This document shows, in pieces, positions 1 through 5,797 of a DNA stretch of 7,923 nt. The DNA comes from Pseudomonadales bacterium (GTDB taxonomy: Bacteria; Pseudomonadota; Gammaproteobacteria; Steroidobacterales; Steroidobacteraceae). The position numbers and the translations under genes are program-made. The stretch's first letter is position 1; every line of letters starts with the position of its first letter. Location of the stretch: the NCBI GenBank assembly GCA_020442965.1, contig JAGRJB010000301.1, forward strand, positions 1 through 7,923. Reading direction: 5' to 3'. Under the pieces are notes generated by a model, which saw only the letters and a list, made by a program, of their open reading frames with translations, was not told the origin of the DNA and searched no databases.

Positions 1-43
1 ACATCGGACGGTCGATAAAAAATCGCGCTGCATCCAGCTTCAT
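1..43 (-). CDS. RND-family efflux pump inner-membrane transporter, N-terminal fragment
   Basis: An ATG at 43-41 overlaps the TGA of the adaptor gene in an ATGA junction and opens a frame that runs off the left edge of the window. The 14 visible codons read MKLDAARFFIDRPM. This matches the start typical of AcrB/MexB-type pumps, where a short cytoplasmic N-terminus with a F-F-I-D-R-P motif precedes the first membrane helix. Such pumps form trimers in the inner membrane and use the proton gradient to expel hydrophobic compounds, working with an adaptor and an outer-membrane channel. The 4-nt overlap implies translational coupling to the adaptor. Only the first residues are seen, so subfamily (HAE1 or heavy-metal type) and substrate cannot be told, but adaptor context plus the F-F-I-D-R-P motif make the family call fairly safe. 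Confidence 0.85.
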   Translation of the reverse strand, partial: MKLDAARFFIDRPM

Positions 44-1248
44 GGGTCGTTGGCGGGCTTGGGTGCAGCGGCGGCCGGTTCGGCCACGAATTCGGGCTGA
101 TCCATCGGAACCAACGTCGTCTTGACCGGCGCACCCGGAAAAAATATCTTGCGTACGCCATTCACGACAATCCGATCCGTGGCCGCCAATCCTTCGCGCA
201 CGACTCGCAAGCCCTCGACCTGCGCACCCAGCGTGATGTCGCGGCGCATCGCTTTGCCGTCTGTCCCGACTACATAGACGTATTTGCGATCCTGGTCGGT
301 AAGGATCGCGCGCTCATTGATCAGCAGCGCCGGGTGTTTGCCGCTGCCTAACAATTGCACTCGCGCGAACAAACCTGGCGTAAACACCCGATCCTTGTTG
401 TCGAGAATGGCGCGTGCTCGAATTGTCCCAGTGCCCGGATCCAGTGCGTTGTCAACGAACACCATCGCACCTTCGTGCGGAAACCCCTTTTCATCCGCGA
501 GGCCAACGCGGACCGGGTTGCGCGTATCGCGCGAACTGCCGCGCTCACCGGCGCGCGCCATCTCCTGATACTTCAGGTACATGCGCTCATCGCCCTCGAA
601 CTCCACATATATTGGATCCATCGAGACAACGGTCGTTAGCAGTGTGCTGGCCGCCGTGACGAGATTCCCAGGGCGCACCGCCGCCGCGCCCGCAACGCCT
701 GCAATCGGCGATCTGATCCGTGTGAATTCGAGCTCCAACGCCGCCTGCTCTTGGCCGGCACGAGCAGCTTGCAAGTCAGCGCTCGCTTGGCGCAGCTCAC
801 CGCGTTGCGCCTCCAATTCTTCCTGCGACACCGCGCGAATCTCGAGCAACTTCTCCGAGCGTCGCAGATTGTCGCGCGCAACGTCAACGCGCGTCGCCGC
901 GCGCGCCGCGTTGGCCTTGGCGCTCGCCAGCGCAGCGCGGTACTCGCGATCGTCCACGGTGAACAGCAAAGCTCCCTTCTCGACTTCGCCACCCTCACGA
1001 AAATGCATGCCCATGAGATAACCACTAACGCGTGGTCGTATCTCGACCGACTCGATTGCTGCGATACGACCGTCGAAACCATCCCACTCCGTTATCTCGC
1101 GATCCACGACCTGCGCGACATTGACCTCGGCCGGCGGCATCTCCGGCGGCCCTCCCTGAGGCGCGCAGCCGGCGAAGGCCAGTGGCGCGACAAGCAATAG
1201 CAGGACGTGGCGGCGCTGCGGCGATGCGCCCTGAGGAGAATCAGTCAT
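40..1248 (-). CDS. RND efflux periplasmic adaptor (membrane fusion) lipoprotein, HlyD/AcrA family
   Basis: This 402-residue protein fits the usual AcrA/MexA length. Residues 12-28 form a lipoprotein signal: an R-R-H basic patch, a hydrophobic run, and a lipobox-like A-F-A-G-C with Cys28 as the likely lipidated residue. Residues about 66-98 (I-R-P-R-V-S-G-Y-L, then F-R-E-G-G-E-V-E-K-G) form the first lipoyl half-motif. Residues about 100-172 are an Ala/Arg/Glu-rich alpha-hairpin. Residues about 174-197 (F-T-R-I-R-S-P-I-A-G) are the second lipoyl half. The beta-barrel and membrane-proximal domains follow, and the Ala/Pro-rich tail is probably disordered. The protein would be anchored in the inner membrane, bridging the pump encoded just downstream and an outer-membrane channel not seen here. 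Start ATG 1248-1246 is chosen because the signal begins soon after it; the Shine-Dalgarno site is weak. The gene diverges from the VOC gene across 111 nt. Family call firm; substrate unknown. Confidence 0.95.
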   Translation of the reverse strand: MTDSPQGASPQRRHVLLLLVAPLAFAGCAPQGGPPEMPPAEVNVAQVVDREITEWDGFDGRIAAIESVEIRPRVSGYLMGMHFREGGEVEKGALLFTVDDREYRAALASAKANAARAATRVDVARDNLRRSEKLLEIRAVSQEELEAQRGELRQASADLQAARAGQEQAALELEFTRIRSPIAGVAGAAAVRPGNLVTAASTLLTTVVSMDPIYVEFEGDERMYLKYQEMARAGERGSSRDTRNPVRVGLADEKGFPHEGAMVFVDNALDPGTGTIRARAILDNKDRVFTPGLFARVQLLGSGKHPALLINERAILTDQDRKYVYVVGTDGKAMRRDITLGAQVEGLRVVREGLAATDRIVVNGVRKIFFPGAPVKTTLVPMDQPEFVAEPAAAAPKPANDP

Positions 1249-1301
1249 ATAGGTCTTTTCCGGTGCGACCGATGGGTAGTTTTGTGCGCGCGGGGCGGGT
1301 T

Positions 1302-1315
1302 ATTCTAGCCTAGAA
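1302..1315. promoter_or_regulatory. Perfect 13-bp dyad in the adaptor/VOC divergent region, overlapping a candidate -10 box
   Basis: Positions 1303-1315 read TTCTAGCCTAGAA, a perfect inverted repeat with 6-bp arms around a single central base. On the minus strand, positions 1307-1302 read TAGAAT, which matches five of six bases of the sigma-70 -10 consensus and would start transcription about 45 nt before the adaptor start codon. No convincing -35 box sits at the right distance, so an activator-dependent or non-standard promoter is possible. Placement between two divergent genes and overlap with a -10-like hexamer are what one expects of an operator, but the binding protein is unknown and no adjacent regulator gene is visible. 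Confidence 0.35.
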
Positions 1316-1346
1316 ATCTGACCCAAAATCCTGTTGATCGAACGGT

Positions 1347-1353
1347 AGGAGGA
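1347..1353 (+). promoter_or_regulatory. Strong Shine-Dalgarno site for the VOC gene
   Basis: AGGAGGA, a nearly full match to the anti-Shine-Dalgarno sequence, ends 6 nt before a GTG codon at 1360. It decides the non-ATG start of the VOC gene and predicts efficient translation. Confidence 0.85.
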
Positions 1354-1359
1354 ACGCGC

Positions 1360-2295
1360 GTGACAATCAGTGAAATTCGCAAGGCGATCGTTGCAGTGCA
1401 AGATCTCGCCGCGGCGCGCCGTTTCTATGCGAGCACCTTCGACTACATCAGCCACGGTGAAGTCGATGTCGCTGGCGCGGGCTACGAATCTTTGTGGAAC
1501 ATGCCGGCCGGGCTGGCGGGAAAAACGGCGCTCCTCGGTCCGGCGGGTGCAACGACCGGACTGCTCCAACTCGTCCAGTTTGATCGAGCAGGCCAACGCA
1601 TCTGGGGTGACTACCAACATCCCGAGAATTATGGCCACTACGCACTCAACGTGCGTGTACCAAGAATTCAGCCGGCGATCGACAAAATCCTCGCGCACGG
1701 CGGTCGCGCCAAATCCAACCCCACGCACTGGACTGTCTCGGCGGAGGTATCTGCATGGGACTCGCTGTCCTACGATCCGGACGGCGTCATCCTCGACGTG
1801 TTCGAACTGGAACTAGCCCCTGGCTCACTCTTGGCCGACTACGACGGTCGCTGCTCGCCGCTGCAGACCGTTGCGTTGCATGTCAGCGACGCACGCCGCT
1901 CCGCACGATTCTATGCCGCGCTCGGTTACCGACCCTGGTACGACAAATTGCTCGAGAACATGGAGCAGTTCTTCAACATGCCCAAAGGCACGTCGCTGCA
2001 CAACATCAATATGGTGCAGCCGGGCGCCCCACTCGGTCGCATCGAAATTGCACAGTATGTAGGCTGGCCGGGCCGATCGCAGCGCGACCGAGCCGTACCG
2101 CCTAACACTGGCATTCTATCGATCGCAATGGAAACCGATGATCTCGACGCGACGATGCAACTGCTGGCGAGCATTGGGACGGAACCTTGCAGCGCTGCTG
2201 CGGTCGTAGTACGCGCGCCGCTCTCAGGCAACGTCAGGGCGCGCAGCTACTACGGCCCTGACGATGAGTTGCTCGAATTCTATCAGCGCATCTGA
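1360..2295 (+). CDS. Two-domain VOC (glyoxalase/extradiol dioxygenase-fold) family protein
   Basis: This 311-residue protein starts at GTG 1360, six nt after a strong AGGAGGA. It has two tandem VOC domains of about 150 residues. Each opens with a similar module: V-A-V-Q-D..A-R-R-F-Y at about 11-23 and L-H-V-S-D..A-R-F-Y at about 173-185. Each ends in an acidic beta-strand (D-V-F-E-L at 146-150, L-L-E-F-Y at 304-308). VOC proteins bind a divalent metal and act as lyases, isomerases, dioxygenases or binding proteins. By my hand alignment to glyoxalase I, the C-terminal domain keeps three of four ligand positions (His174, Glu229, Glu306). The N-terminal one has His93 and Glu149, with Ala12 and Gln70 at the others. 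The gene diverges from the efflux adaptor and converges with the amine oxidase. No specific reaction can be assigned; a role in the neighbouring pathway or in resistance is only inferred. Confidence 0.88.
   Translation: MTISEIRKAIVAVQDLAAARRFYASTFDYISHGEVDVAGAGYESLWNMPAGLAGKTALLGPAGATTGLLQLVQFDRAGQRIWGDYQHPENYGHYALNVRVPRIQPAIDKILAHGGRAKSNPTHWTVSAEVSAWDSLSYDPDGVILDVFELELAPGSLLADYDGRCSPLQTVALHVSDARRSARFYAALGYRPWYDKLLENMEQFFNMPKGTSLHNINMVQPGAPLGRIEIAQYVGWPGRSQRDRAVPPNTGILSIAMETDDLDATMQLLASIGTEPCSAAAVVVRAPLSGNVRARSYYGPDDELLEFYQRI
2232..2263. repeat. 9-bp perfect inverted repeat inside the 3' end of the VOC gene
   Basis: CGTCAGGGC at 2232-2240 is perfectly complementary to GCCCTGACG at 2255-2263, with a 14-nt loop. 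It lies in coding sequence about 30 nt before the VOC stop codon and shares its outer hexamer (CGTCAG/CTGACG) with the hairpin at 2292-2317. One such repeat in 8 kb of GC-rich DNA could arise by chance, so function is uncertain. Confidence 0.5.
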
Positions 2296-2317
2296 CGGAT
2301 CGGCTGATAGCCGTCAG
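2292..2317. terminator. Hairpin between convergent genes, possible bidirectional terminator
   Basis: CTGACGG (2292-2298) pairs perfectly with CCGTCAG (2311-2317). An alternative inner stem, CGGCT-GAT-AGCCG, occupies 2301-2313. The hairpin spans the VOC stop codon and lies 25 nt beyond the end of the convergent amine oxidase gene, the right place for a shared terminator. No T-run follows on either strand, so it is not a classic intrinsic terminator; it could instead block exonucleases or assist factor-dependent termination. Confidence 0.35.
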
Positions 2318-2342
2318 ACTAGAAACGCACCGGCCTGCTCGA

Positions 2343-3788
2343 TCAGAGCGTCCGCTCAAGAATCTCGAGTACCGCACGGTCCGCGGACTCCATGGCTCCC
2401 TCCATACCACGCTCCAGACGCGCCGTATGTTCGCCGGCAAAGTGCATCCGGCCGTGGATCTGGCTGATCTGATTGGCGAAGGCCGTGATCTGACCCGGCG
2501 CCCAGGAAGCCCACGTACCACCCGTGTAACGCTCTTGCTGCCACGAGAATACCTTGATCGGTGTCAGGGCTTTGGCGGCTCGCGGGCGAATACGCTTCAG
2601 CACCGCCATGCTGCGCTCCACCAGAGCCGAGTGCGAGAGTTTGTCTGCCTCGAAGGCGGCGGCTCCCGATATCCAGATTGAAGCCGATTGCGTAGCACCA
2701 GCCGGGCCATACGGGAATGCTAACAATTGGCCAATCTCCGTATCGGACCAGATTGTTGGCGGCAGGCCGTCCTGCTCCCAATAGGCGTCATCGACGCGAA
2801 ACAACACTTGCGTCGACGTGCTGTAGGTCAGGGTATCGATGCCGAGACGCTGCGCCCGCGGAGGTTCCGGCGTGATCTTGATATGTCGCAATGCCGTACA
2901 CGGCACGCTCACCAGTACGCGTTCAGCCTCGAAGTCCCCATGCGCGGTCGCCGCCGTCACGCCTTTGCCATGATCGTGGAGCGCAAAAACCGGGCAGGAT
3001 GTCTCGACCGGTTCCTGCAACGCCTTCGCCATGGCTTCCGGCAGGCGCTGATTACCGCCTTTGATGTGAAAATAGACATCCCCCCGCTGCCGCTGATGCT
3101 TGGCCCAGGTGAGCAGTTGCAACAGATGCAGTGTGGAAACCGTGGTTGGCGATTGACCGTAAGCTTGGTTCAAGGCGACGCCCATGGCGATGCCGGCATC
3201 GGACAATCCCATCTGCTTCAGCGTCGTGGCGAGCGGCACGTCGTACTTCGTCGCTCCCTGCGTGAGCCAATCGTCTAACTGTTCGAGTGGATTGGTAGTC
3301 GCGAGCATGGCGAGATCGAGGCTCCAGGGCGGCTGCGACCGAAACGCCTCTGGAAACGGGTTGCCGTCGAACGTCGGCCAATCATTGAAGCGCACGTAGC
3401 GGTCTTTGAGATGAAACACCACGCGCTCTTGCAGCTCATCGGGCGGGTTCTCGAGCGGCTCGCGCGGACGCATGGGCTCGAGATCCAGGCCCAGGCGCTT
3501 GATAGTGTCCTGTACGCGTGCATACAGGCCGCCGATGACGCTGCCACCCGCCTCCGGTCCATTTGGCACATCGTCGTGCGTGTAGAGGCGCCCGCCGATC
3601 CGGTTCCTCGCCTCCAGTACCTTCACCTTCAGACCCTGCGACTCGAGCTCGAGCGCGGTTCGCAGGCCAGAAATGCCGGCTCCCACGACTATGACGTCCC
3701 AACGTGGCGTACTGGCGCGCAGTCGTTTGCTCATCAAAGACAACGCGCCCAGGCCGCCGACCACCTGCCGTCGATTGACTGTACTCAC
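2343..3788 (-). CDS. FAD-dependent amine oxidase (MAO/L-amino-acid oxidase superfamily) with Tat-like leader
   Basis: 481 residues from GTG 3788, preferred over an upstream TTG at 3839 because GGAGG sits 7 nt before it and the N-terminus then begins with a Tat-like leader (N-R-R-Q-V-V at 5-10, then a short hydrophobic stretch). FAD-binding signatures: G-A-G-I-S-G at 36-41, acidic Glu59 ending the second strand, G-G-R-L-Y-T at 65-70, and the C-terminal F-A-G-E-H-T from 450 followed by M-E-G-A. Superfamily members oxidise amines or amino acids with O2, or oxygenate amino acids to amides. The MAO Cys that binds FAD covalently is Thr425 here, so FAD is probably non-covalent. The flavin-contacting Lys position aligns by hand with Gln327. 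One aromatic-cage position is Trp426, the other Gly461. Last gene of the minus-strand cluster, 47 nt after the nitrilase-like gene. Export would place it in the periplasm, but the leader is short. Family call firm; substrate unknown. Confidence 0.9.
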   Translation of the reverse strand: MSTVNRRQVVGGLGALSLMSKRLRASTPRWDVIVVGAGISGLRTALELESQGLKVKVLEARNRIGGRLYTHDDVPNGPEAGGSVIGGLYARVQDTIKRLGLDLEPMRPREPLENPPDELQERVVFHLKDRYVRFNDWPTFDGNPFPEAFRSQPPWSLDLAMLATTNPLEQLDDWLTQGATKYDVPLATTLKQMGLSDAGIAMGVALNQAYGQSPTTVSTLHLLQLLTWAKHQRQRGDVYFHIKGGNQRLPEAMAKALQEPVETSCPVFALHDHGKGVTAATAHGDFEAERVLVSVPCTALRHIKITPEPPRAQRLGIDTLTYSTSTQVLFRVDDAYWEQDGLPPTIWSDTEIGQLLAFPYGPAGATQSASIWISGAAAFEADKLSHSALVERSMAVLKRIRPRAAKALTPIKVFSWQQERYTGGTWASWAPGQITAFANQISQIHGRMHFAGEHTARLERGMEGAMESADRAVLEILERTL

Positions 3789-3795
3789 AACAATG

Positions 3796-3800
3796 CCTCC
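3796..3800 (-). promoter_or_regulatory. Shine-Dalgarno site deciding the amine oxidase start
   Basis: On the minus strand GGAGG (3800-3796) lies 7 nt before GTG 3788. No similar site precedes the upstream in-frame TTG at 3839, which would add 17 residues ahead of the Arg-Arg motif. This supports the GTG start. Confidence 0.75.
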
Positions 3801-3835
3801 AGTTTGCCGCCCGCTAGTTGATTGCTCGACACAGG

Positions 3836-4870
3836 TCAAGACTCCGGTTCGATCACGCCGAGATCACGCAACCGAACAATCACTGCTGCCTGCTGTGCCT
3901 TGAAGTGCTCTCGCGATGGCTCGACATCAGCCAGATTGTTAGCCGGATAGAAATCCTTGCGTGCGTAGGTATCCGCGTAGAGCTCCATGCGCATGCGCGA
4001 CAGGAAATTGTTCTGCTGTGCCTTGTTGCGTTCACGGCGCAATGCGCTGATATTGATGTCGGCGTAGGCGACCGCGGATTCGCCCGGCCCGGCCTCCACC
4101 AACACGCGGCCATGAAAATCGATGATCTTCGACAGACCGTCGCAGGTCGCCTCGAGATACGGGATCTTGTCGATACCCGCCGTGTTAGCGGAAACGACAT
4201 ACGCCATATTTTCGATCGCCCGTGCCCGCTTGGCGATGTCCTTTGGTGTCAGCCCCATCATCAATGGCTCAGAGCTCGGGTGACACAGAACTTCAGCTCC
4301 GCGCAGCGCGAAACAGCGCACCAGTTCGGGGTAGAGGATTTCCTCCGACGCGATGACGGCCAAATTGCCGATCGAAGTGCGGGCGACCGGGAAGATCGAA
4401 TCACGCCCGTAGATCGCCAGATACCGATCCCAGTAGTCATGCGGCGTTGGCGAGAACATCGACGTCAGCCGACGATACGTTAGGACACGTTTGCCGGTCG
4501 GATCGAAGACGAAACAAGCCTGGAAAAAAATGCCCGGAAAGTGCGGATCCGTCTCGTACGCGTTACCGCAGAGATAAATTCCATTCTTGGCGGCCATTTG
4601 CGCAAGCGCCTGATACTCGGCGCCCTGCGGATCGAACGCAGCGCGCTTCGCCCATTCCGACACCGAGATACCGAGTGGAAAGCCTGTAAACAGATACTCC
4701 GGCAGCACGACGAGCTTGACGTCCTCGCCAGTCATGATCCGCAGGCCATCCAGCGCCGGATCAAGACGCGCCAGATTCGCATTGATGATCTGCCGAGACT
4801 CGGTCACGCCGACCGCCCGATTGATCGGATAGCACTTGAGCTGCAGGGCGACCGCCCGGTATTGCAGCAT
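3836..4870 (-). CDS. Nitrilase-superfamily (carbon-nitrogen hydrolase fold) protein with altered catalytic triad
   Basis: The 344 residues carry the nitrilase-superfamily landmarks along their length: L-V-V-L-P-E-Y at 53-59, T-Y-R-R-L at 131-135, Y-P-E-L-V-R at 180-185 followed by L-R-G-A-E-V-L at 189-195, and a K-R-A-R-A-I-E-N segment at 214-221. Normal members use Glu-Lys-Cys to hydrolyse amides, nitriles or carbamoyl groups through a thioester. Here Glu58 is kept, but the Lys position is Arg134 (codon CGG at 4471-4469) and the nucleophile position is Ser175 (TCG at 4348-4346, in A-S-E-E-I). It may be a non-canonical hydrolase, a binding protein or a pseudoenzyme. The rest of the fold looks intact and no frameshift is seen. 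There is no signal peptide, so it should be cytosolic. It starts one nt after the exported SnoaL-like gene, implying coupled translation, and precedes the amine oxidase. Fold firm, activity open. Confidence 0.88.
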   Translation of the reverse strand: MLQYRAVALQLKCYPINRAVGVTESRQIINANLARLDPALDGLRIMTGEDVKLVVLPEYLFTGFPLGISVSEWAKRAAFDPQGAEYQALAQMAAKNGIYLCGNAYETDPHFPGIFFQACFVFDPTGKRVLTYRRLTSMFSPTPHDYWDRYLAIYGRDSIFPVARTSIGNLAVIASEEILYPELVRCFALRGAEVLCHPSSEPLMMGLTPKDIAKRARAIENMAYVVSANTAGIDKIPYLEATCDGLSKIIDFHGRVLVEAGPGESAVAYADINISALRRERNKAQQNNFLSRMRMELYADTYARKDFYPANNLADVEPSREHFKAQQAAVIVRLRDLGVIEPES

Positions 4871-4871
4871 G

Positions 4872-5360
4872 TTAGTTGCCAGGCTTCAATGACAACCCGT
4901 CGGGGCTCGGCGTATCGATATCGCGGTAGATTAGCCAAGCTCCATGGCTATCCTTGCGCAACACGATTAGATAATAGCCCGGGTCCTCGACGCCCTTGCC
5001 GGGATCGACGGCCAGGAACTTGCCGGTCACGAACGCGGCGTCACCGAACACGCGCAGTTCCGACATCGACGAATACAGCTTGCGGCCGGACTTCACCCCG
5101 TAATACTGGCGGTAGAAGTCGCGCACCCCCTTGTGGCCGACGAATTCAGCCTGATTGCGCGTCATGATGCGCATCTCGGGGTGGTAGACAGCTACCACCC
5201 CTGCAACATCGCCGGCATCCCGCGCCTTGCCCCACTCGGCGAACACCGCCAGTATTGCGTCGATTTCTTTCTGTGGCCCTTCGAATATGGTCTTTTCTGC
5301 CGCAAAGGCAGGCGCCACGAGACCGATGGCAAAAAGAGTGATGGCGATCATCAGGCGCAT
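4872..5360 (-). CDS. Exported SnoaL-like / DUF4440-type (NTF2-like fold) protein
   Basis: 162 residues from ATG 5360, chosen because GGGAG (5373-5369) lies 8 nt upstream and the product then begins with a clean Sec signal peptide (M-R-L-M, hydrophobic core, A-P-A-F-A with cleavage after residue 20). The frame stays open upstream, but that part overlaps the preceding gene. The mature part has the NTF2-like pattern: a first helix with W-G-K-A-R-D-A-G-D, then V-Y-H-P-E-M, G-H-K-G-V-R-D-F-Y, and a last beta-strand W-L-I-Y-R-D-I-D. Such small alpha+beta barrels include polyketide cyclases and ketosteroid isomerases, but many have no known reaction. The end, with W-x-I, D-x-D, P-S and K-P, resembles that of the cytosolic neighbour upstream, so the two look like paralogues in different compartments. 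Gap to the upstream gene is 4 nt, to the downstream gene 1 nt. Function unassigned. Confidence 0.83.
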   Translation of the reverse strand: MRLMIAITLFAIGLVAPAFAAEKTIFEGPQKEIDAILAVFAEWGKARDAGDVAGVVAVYHPEMRIMTRNQAEFVGHKGVRDFYRQYYGVKSGRKLYSSMSELRVFGDAAFVTGKFLAVDPGKGVEDPGYYLIVLRKDSHGAWLIYRDIDTPSPDGLSLKPGN

Positions 5361-5364
5361 TGGT

Positions 5365-5784
5365 TCAACTCCCGAAGTGAGGCTTGGTCGGTTCGACATC
5401 GGCCGATGGCTGGTCGAAGTCCATGAAAATTCGCCATTTGCCATCTTCGCAATGGCGCAGCACAACGATGAAACGACCAAACAGGTTCGTGGCCACCGAA
5501 CCATCGCGCGGTGTCAGCGTGATCCAGGATCGCCCGTAAACGTAGCCCCAGTTCGCCTCGCGCTCCGCCCGATCAAACCGGACCGTGACTCGACGGTCAT
5601 ATTTCACGAGCGATGCCCGCAATAATTCCGCGATCGCCGCACCGCCGTTGACGGTCGCACGGCCTTGCACGGCGACCACCGCGTCGGCCGTGTACAGGTC
5701 GATGACGCGCTCGGGATCGTCGCCTTCGTACGCTTCTACCCAGTCCTCGATGACTGTAATCAACTCACTGTCTAGCTTTGTCAT
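5365..5784 (-). CDS. Cytosolic SnoaL-like / DUF4440-type (NTF2-like fold) protein
   Basis: 139 residues from ATG 5784, which lies 13 nt after the preceding membrane-protein gene and gives the usual family start (a short lead-in to I-E-D-W-V-E-A-Y). A GTG at 5817 would add 11 residues and overlap that gene by 20 nt; neither start has a strong Shine-Dalgarno site, so the exact start is uncertain. NTF2-like features in order: helix with W-V-E-A-Y-E-G-D-D, L-Y-T-A-D-A-V, a G-G-A-A-I-A-E-L-L helix, then the strands G-R-S-W-I-T-L, G-R-F-I-V-V-L-R and W-R-I-F-M-D-F-D. There is no signal peptide. The layout resembles stand-alone DUF4440/SnoaL proteins, some of which are annotated as polyketide or steroid enzymes, but no catalytic residue can be assigned with confidence. 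It pairs with the exported homologue 4 nt downstream. Confidence 0.82.
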   Translation of the reverse strand: MTKLDSELITVIEDWVEAYEGDDPERVIDLYTADAVVAVQGRATVNGGAAIAELLRASLVKYDRRVTVRFDRAEREANWGYVYGRSWITLTPRDGSVATNLFGRFIVVLRHCEDGKWRIFMDFDQPSADVEPTKPHFGS

Positions 5785-5797
5785 AGATCTCAACTGT

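Noticed and set aside
2727..3278. 183-codon plus-strand open frame opposite the amine oxidase
   Set aside because: It is a shadow of the flavoenzyme coding sequence, without motifs or a credible ribosome site.
3789..3839. TTG start at 3839 for the amine oxidase, overlapping the preceding stop as TTGA
   Set aside because: The overlap is tempting as a coupling signal, but no Shine-Dalgarno site precedes it, and GTG 3788 has GGAGG 7 nt upstream and puts the Arg-Arg leader at the N-terminus.
3818..4483. 221-codon plus-strand open frame opposite the nitrilase-like gene
   Set aside because: GC-rich genes often carry long open antisense frames. This one is Arg/His-rich, has no recognisable domain, and lies opposite a clear superfamily member in a coherent cluster.
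4541..5167. 208-codon plus-strand open frame crossing the nitrilase-like/SnoaL junction
   Set aside because: It is antisense to two supported genes, very Arg-rich in composition, and has no family motif.
5361..5504. N-terminal extension of the exported SnoaL-like protein to 5504
   Set aside because: It would bury the signal peptide behind 48 residues and overlap the upstream SnoaL-like gene. ATG 5360 has a proper Shine-Dalgarno site.
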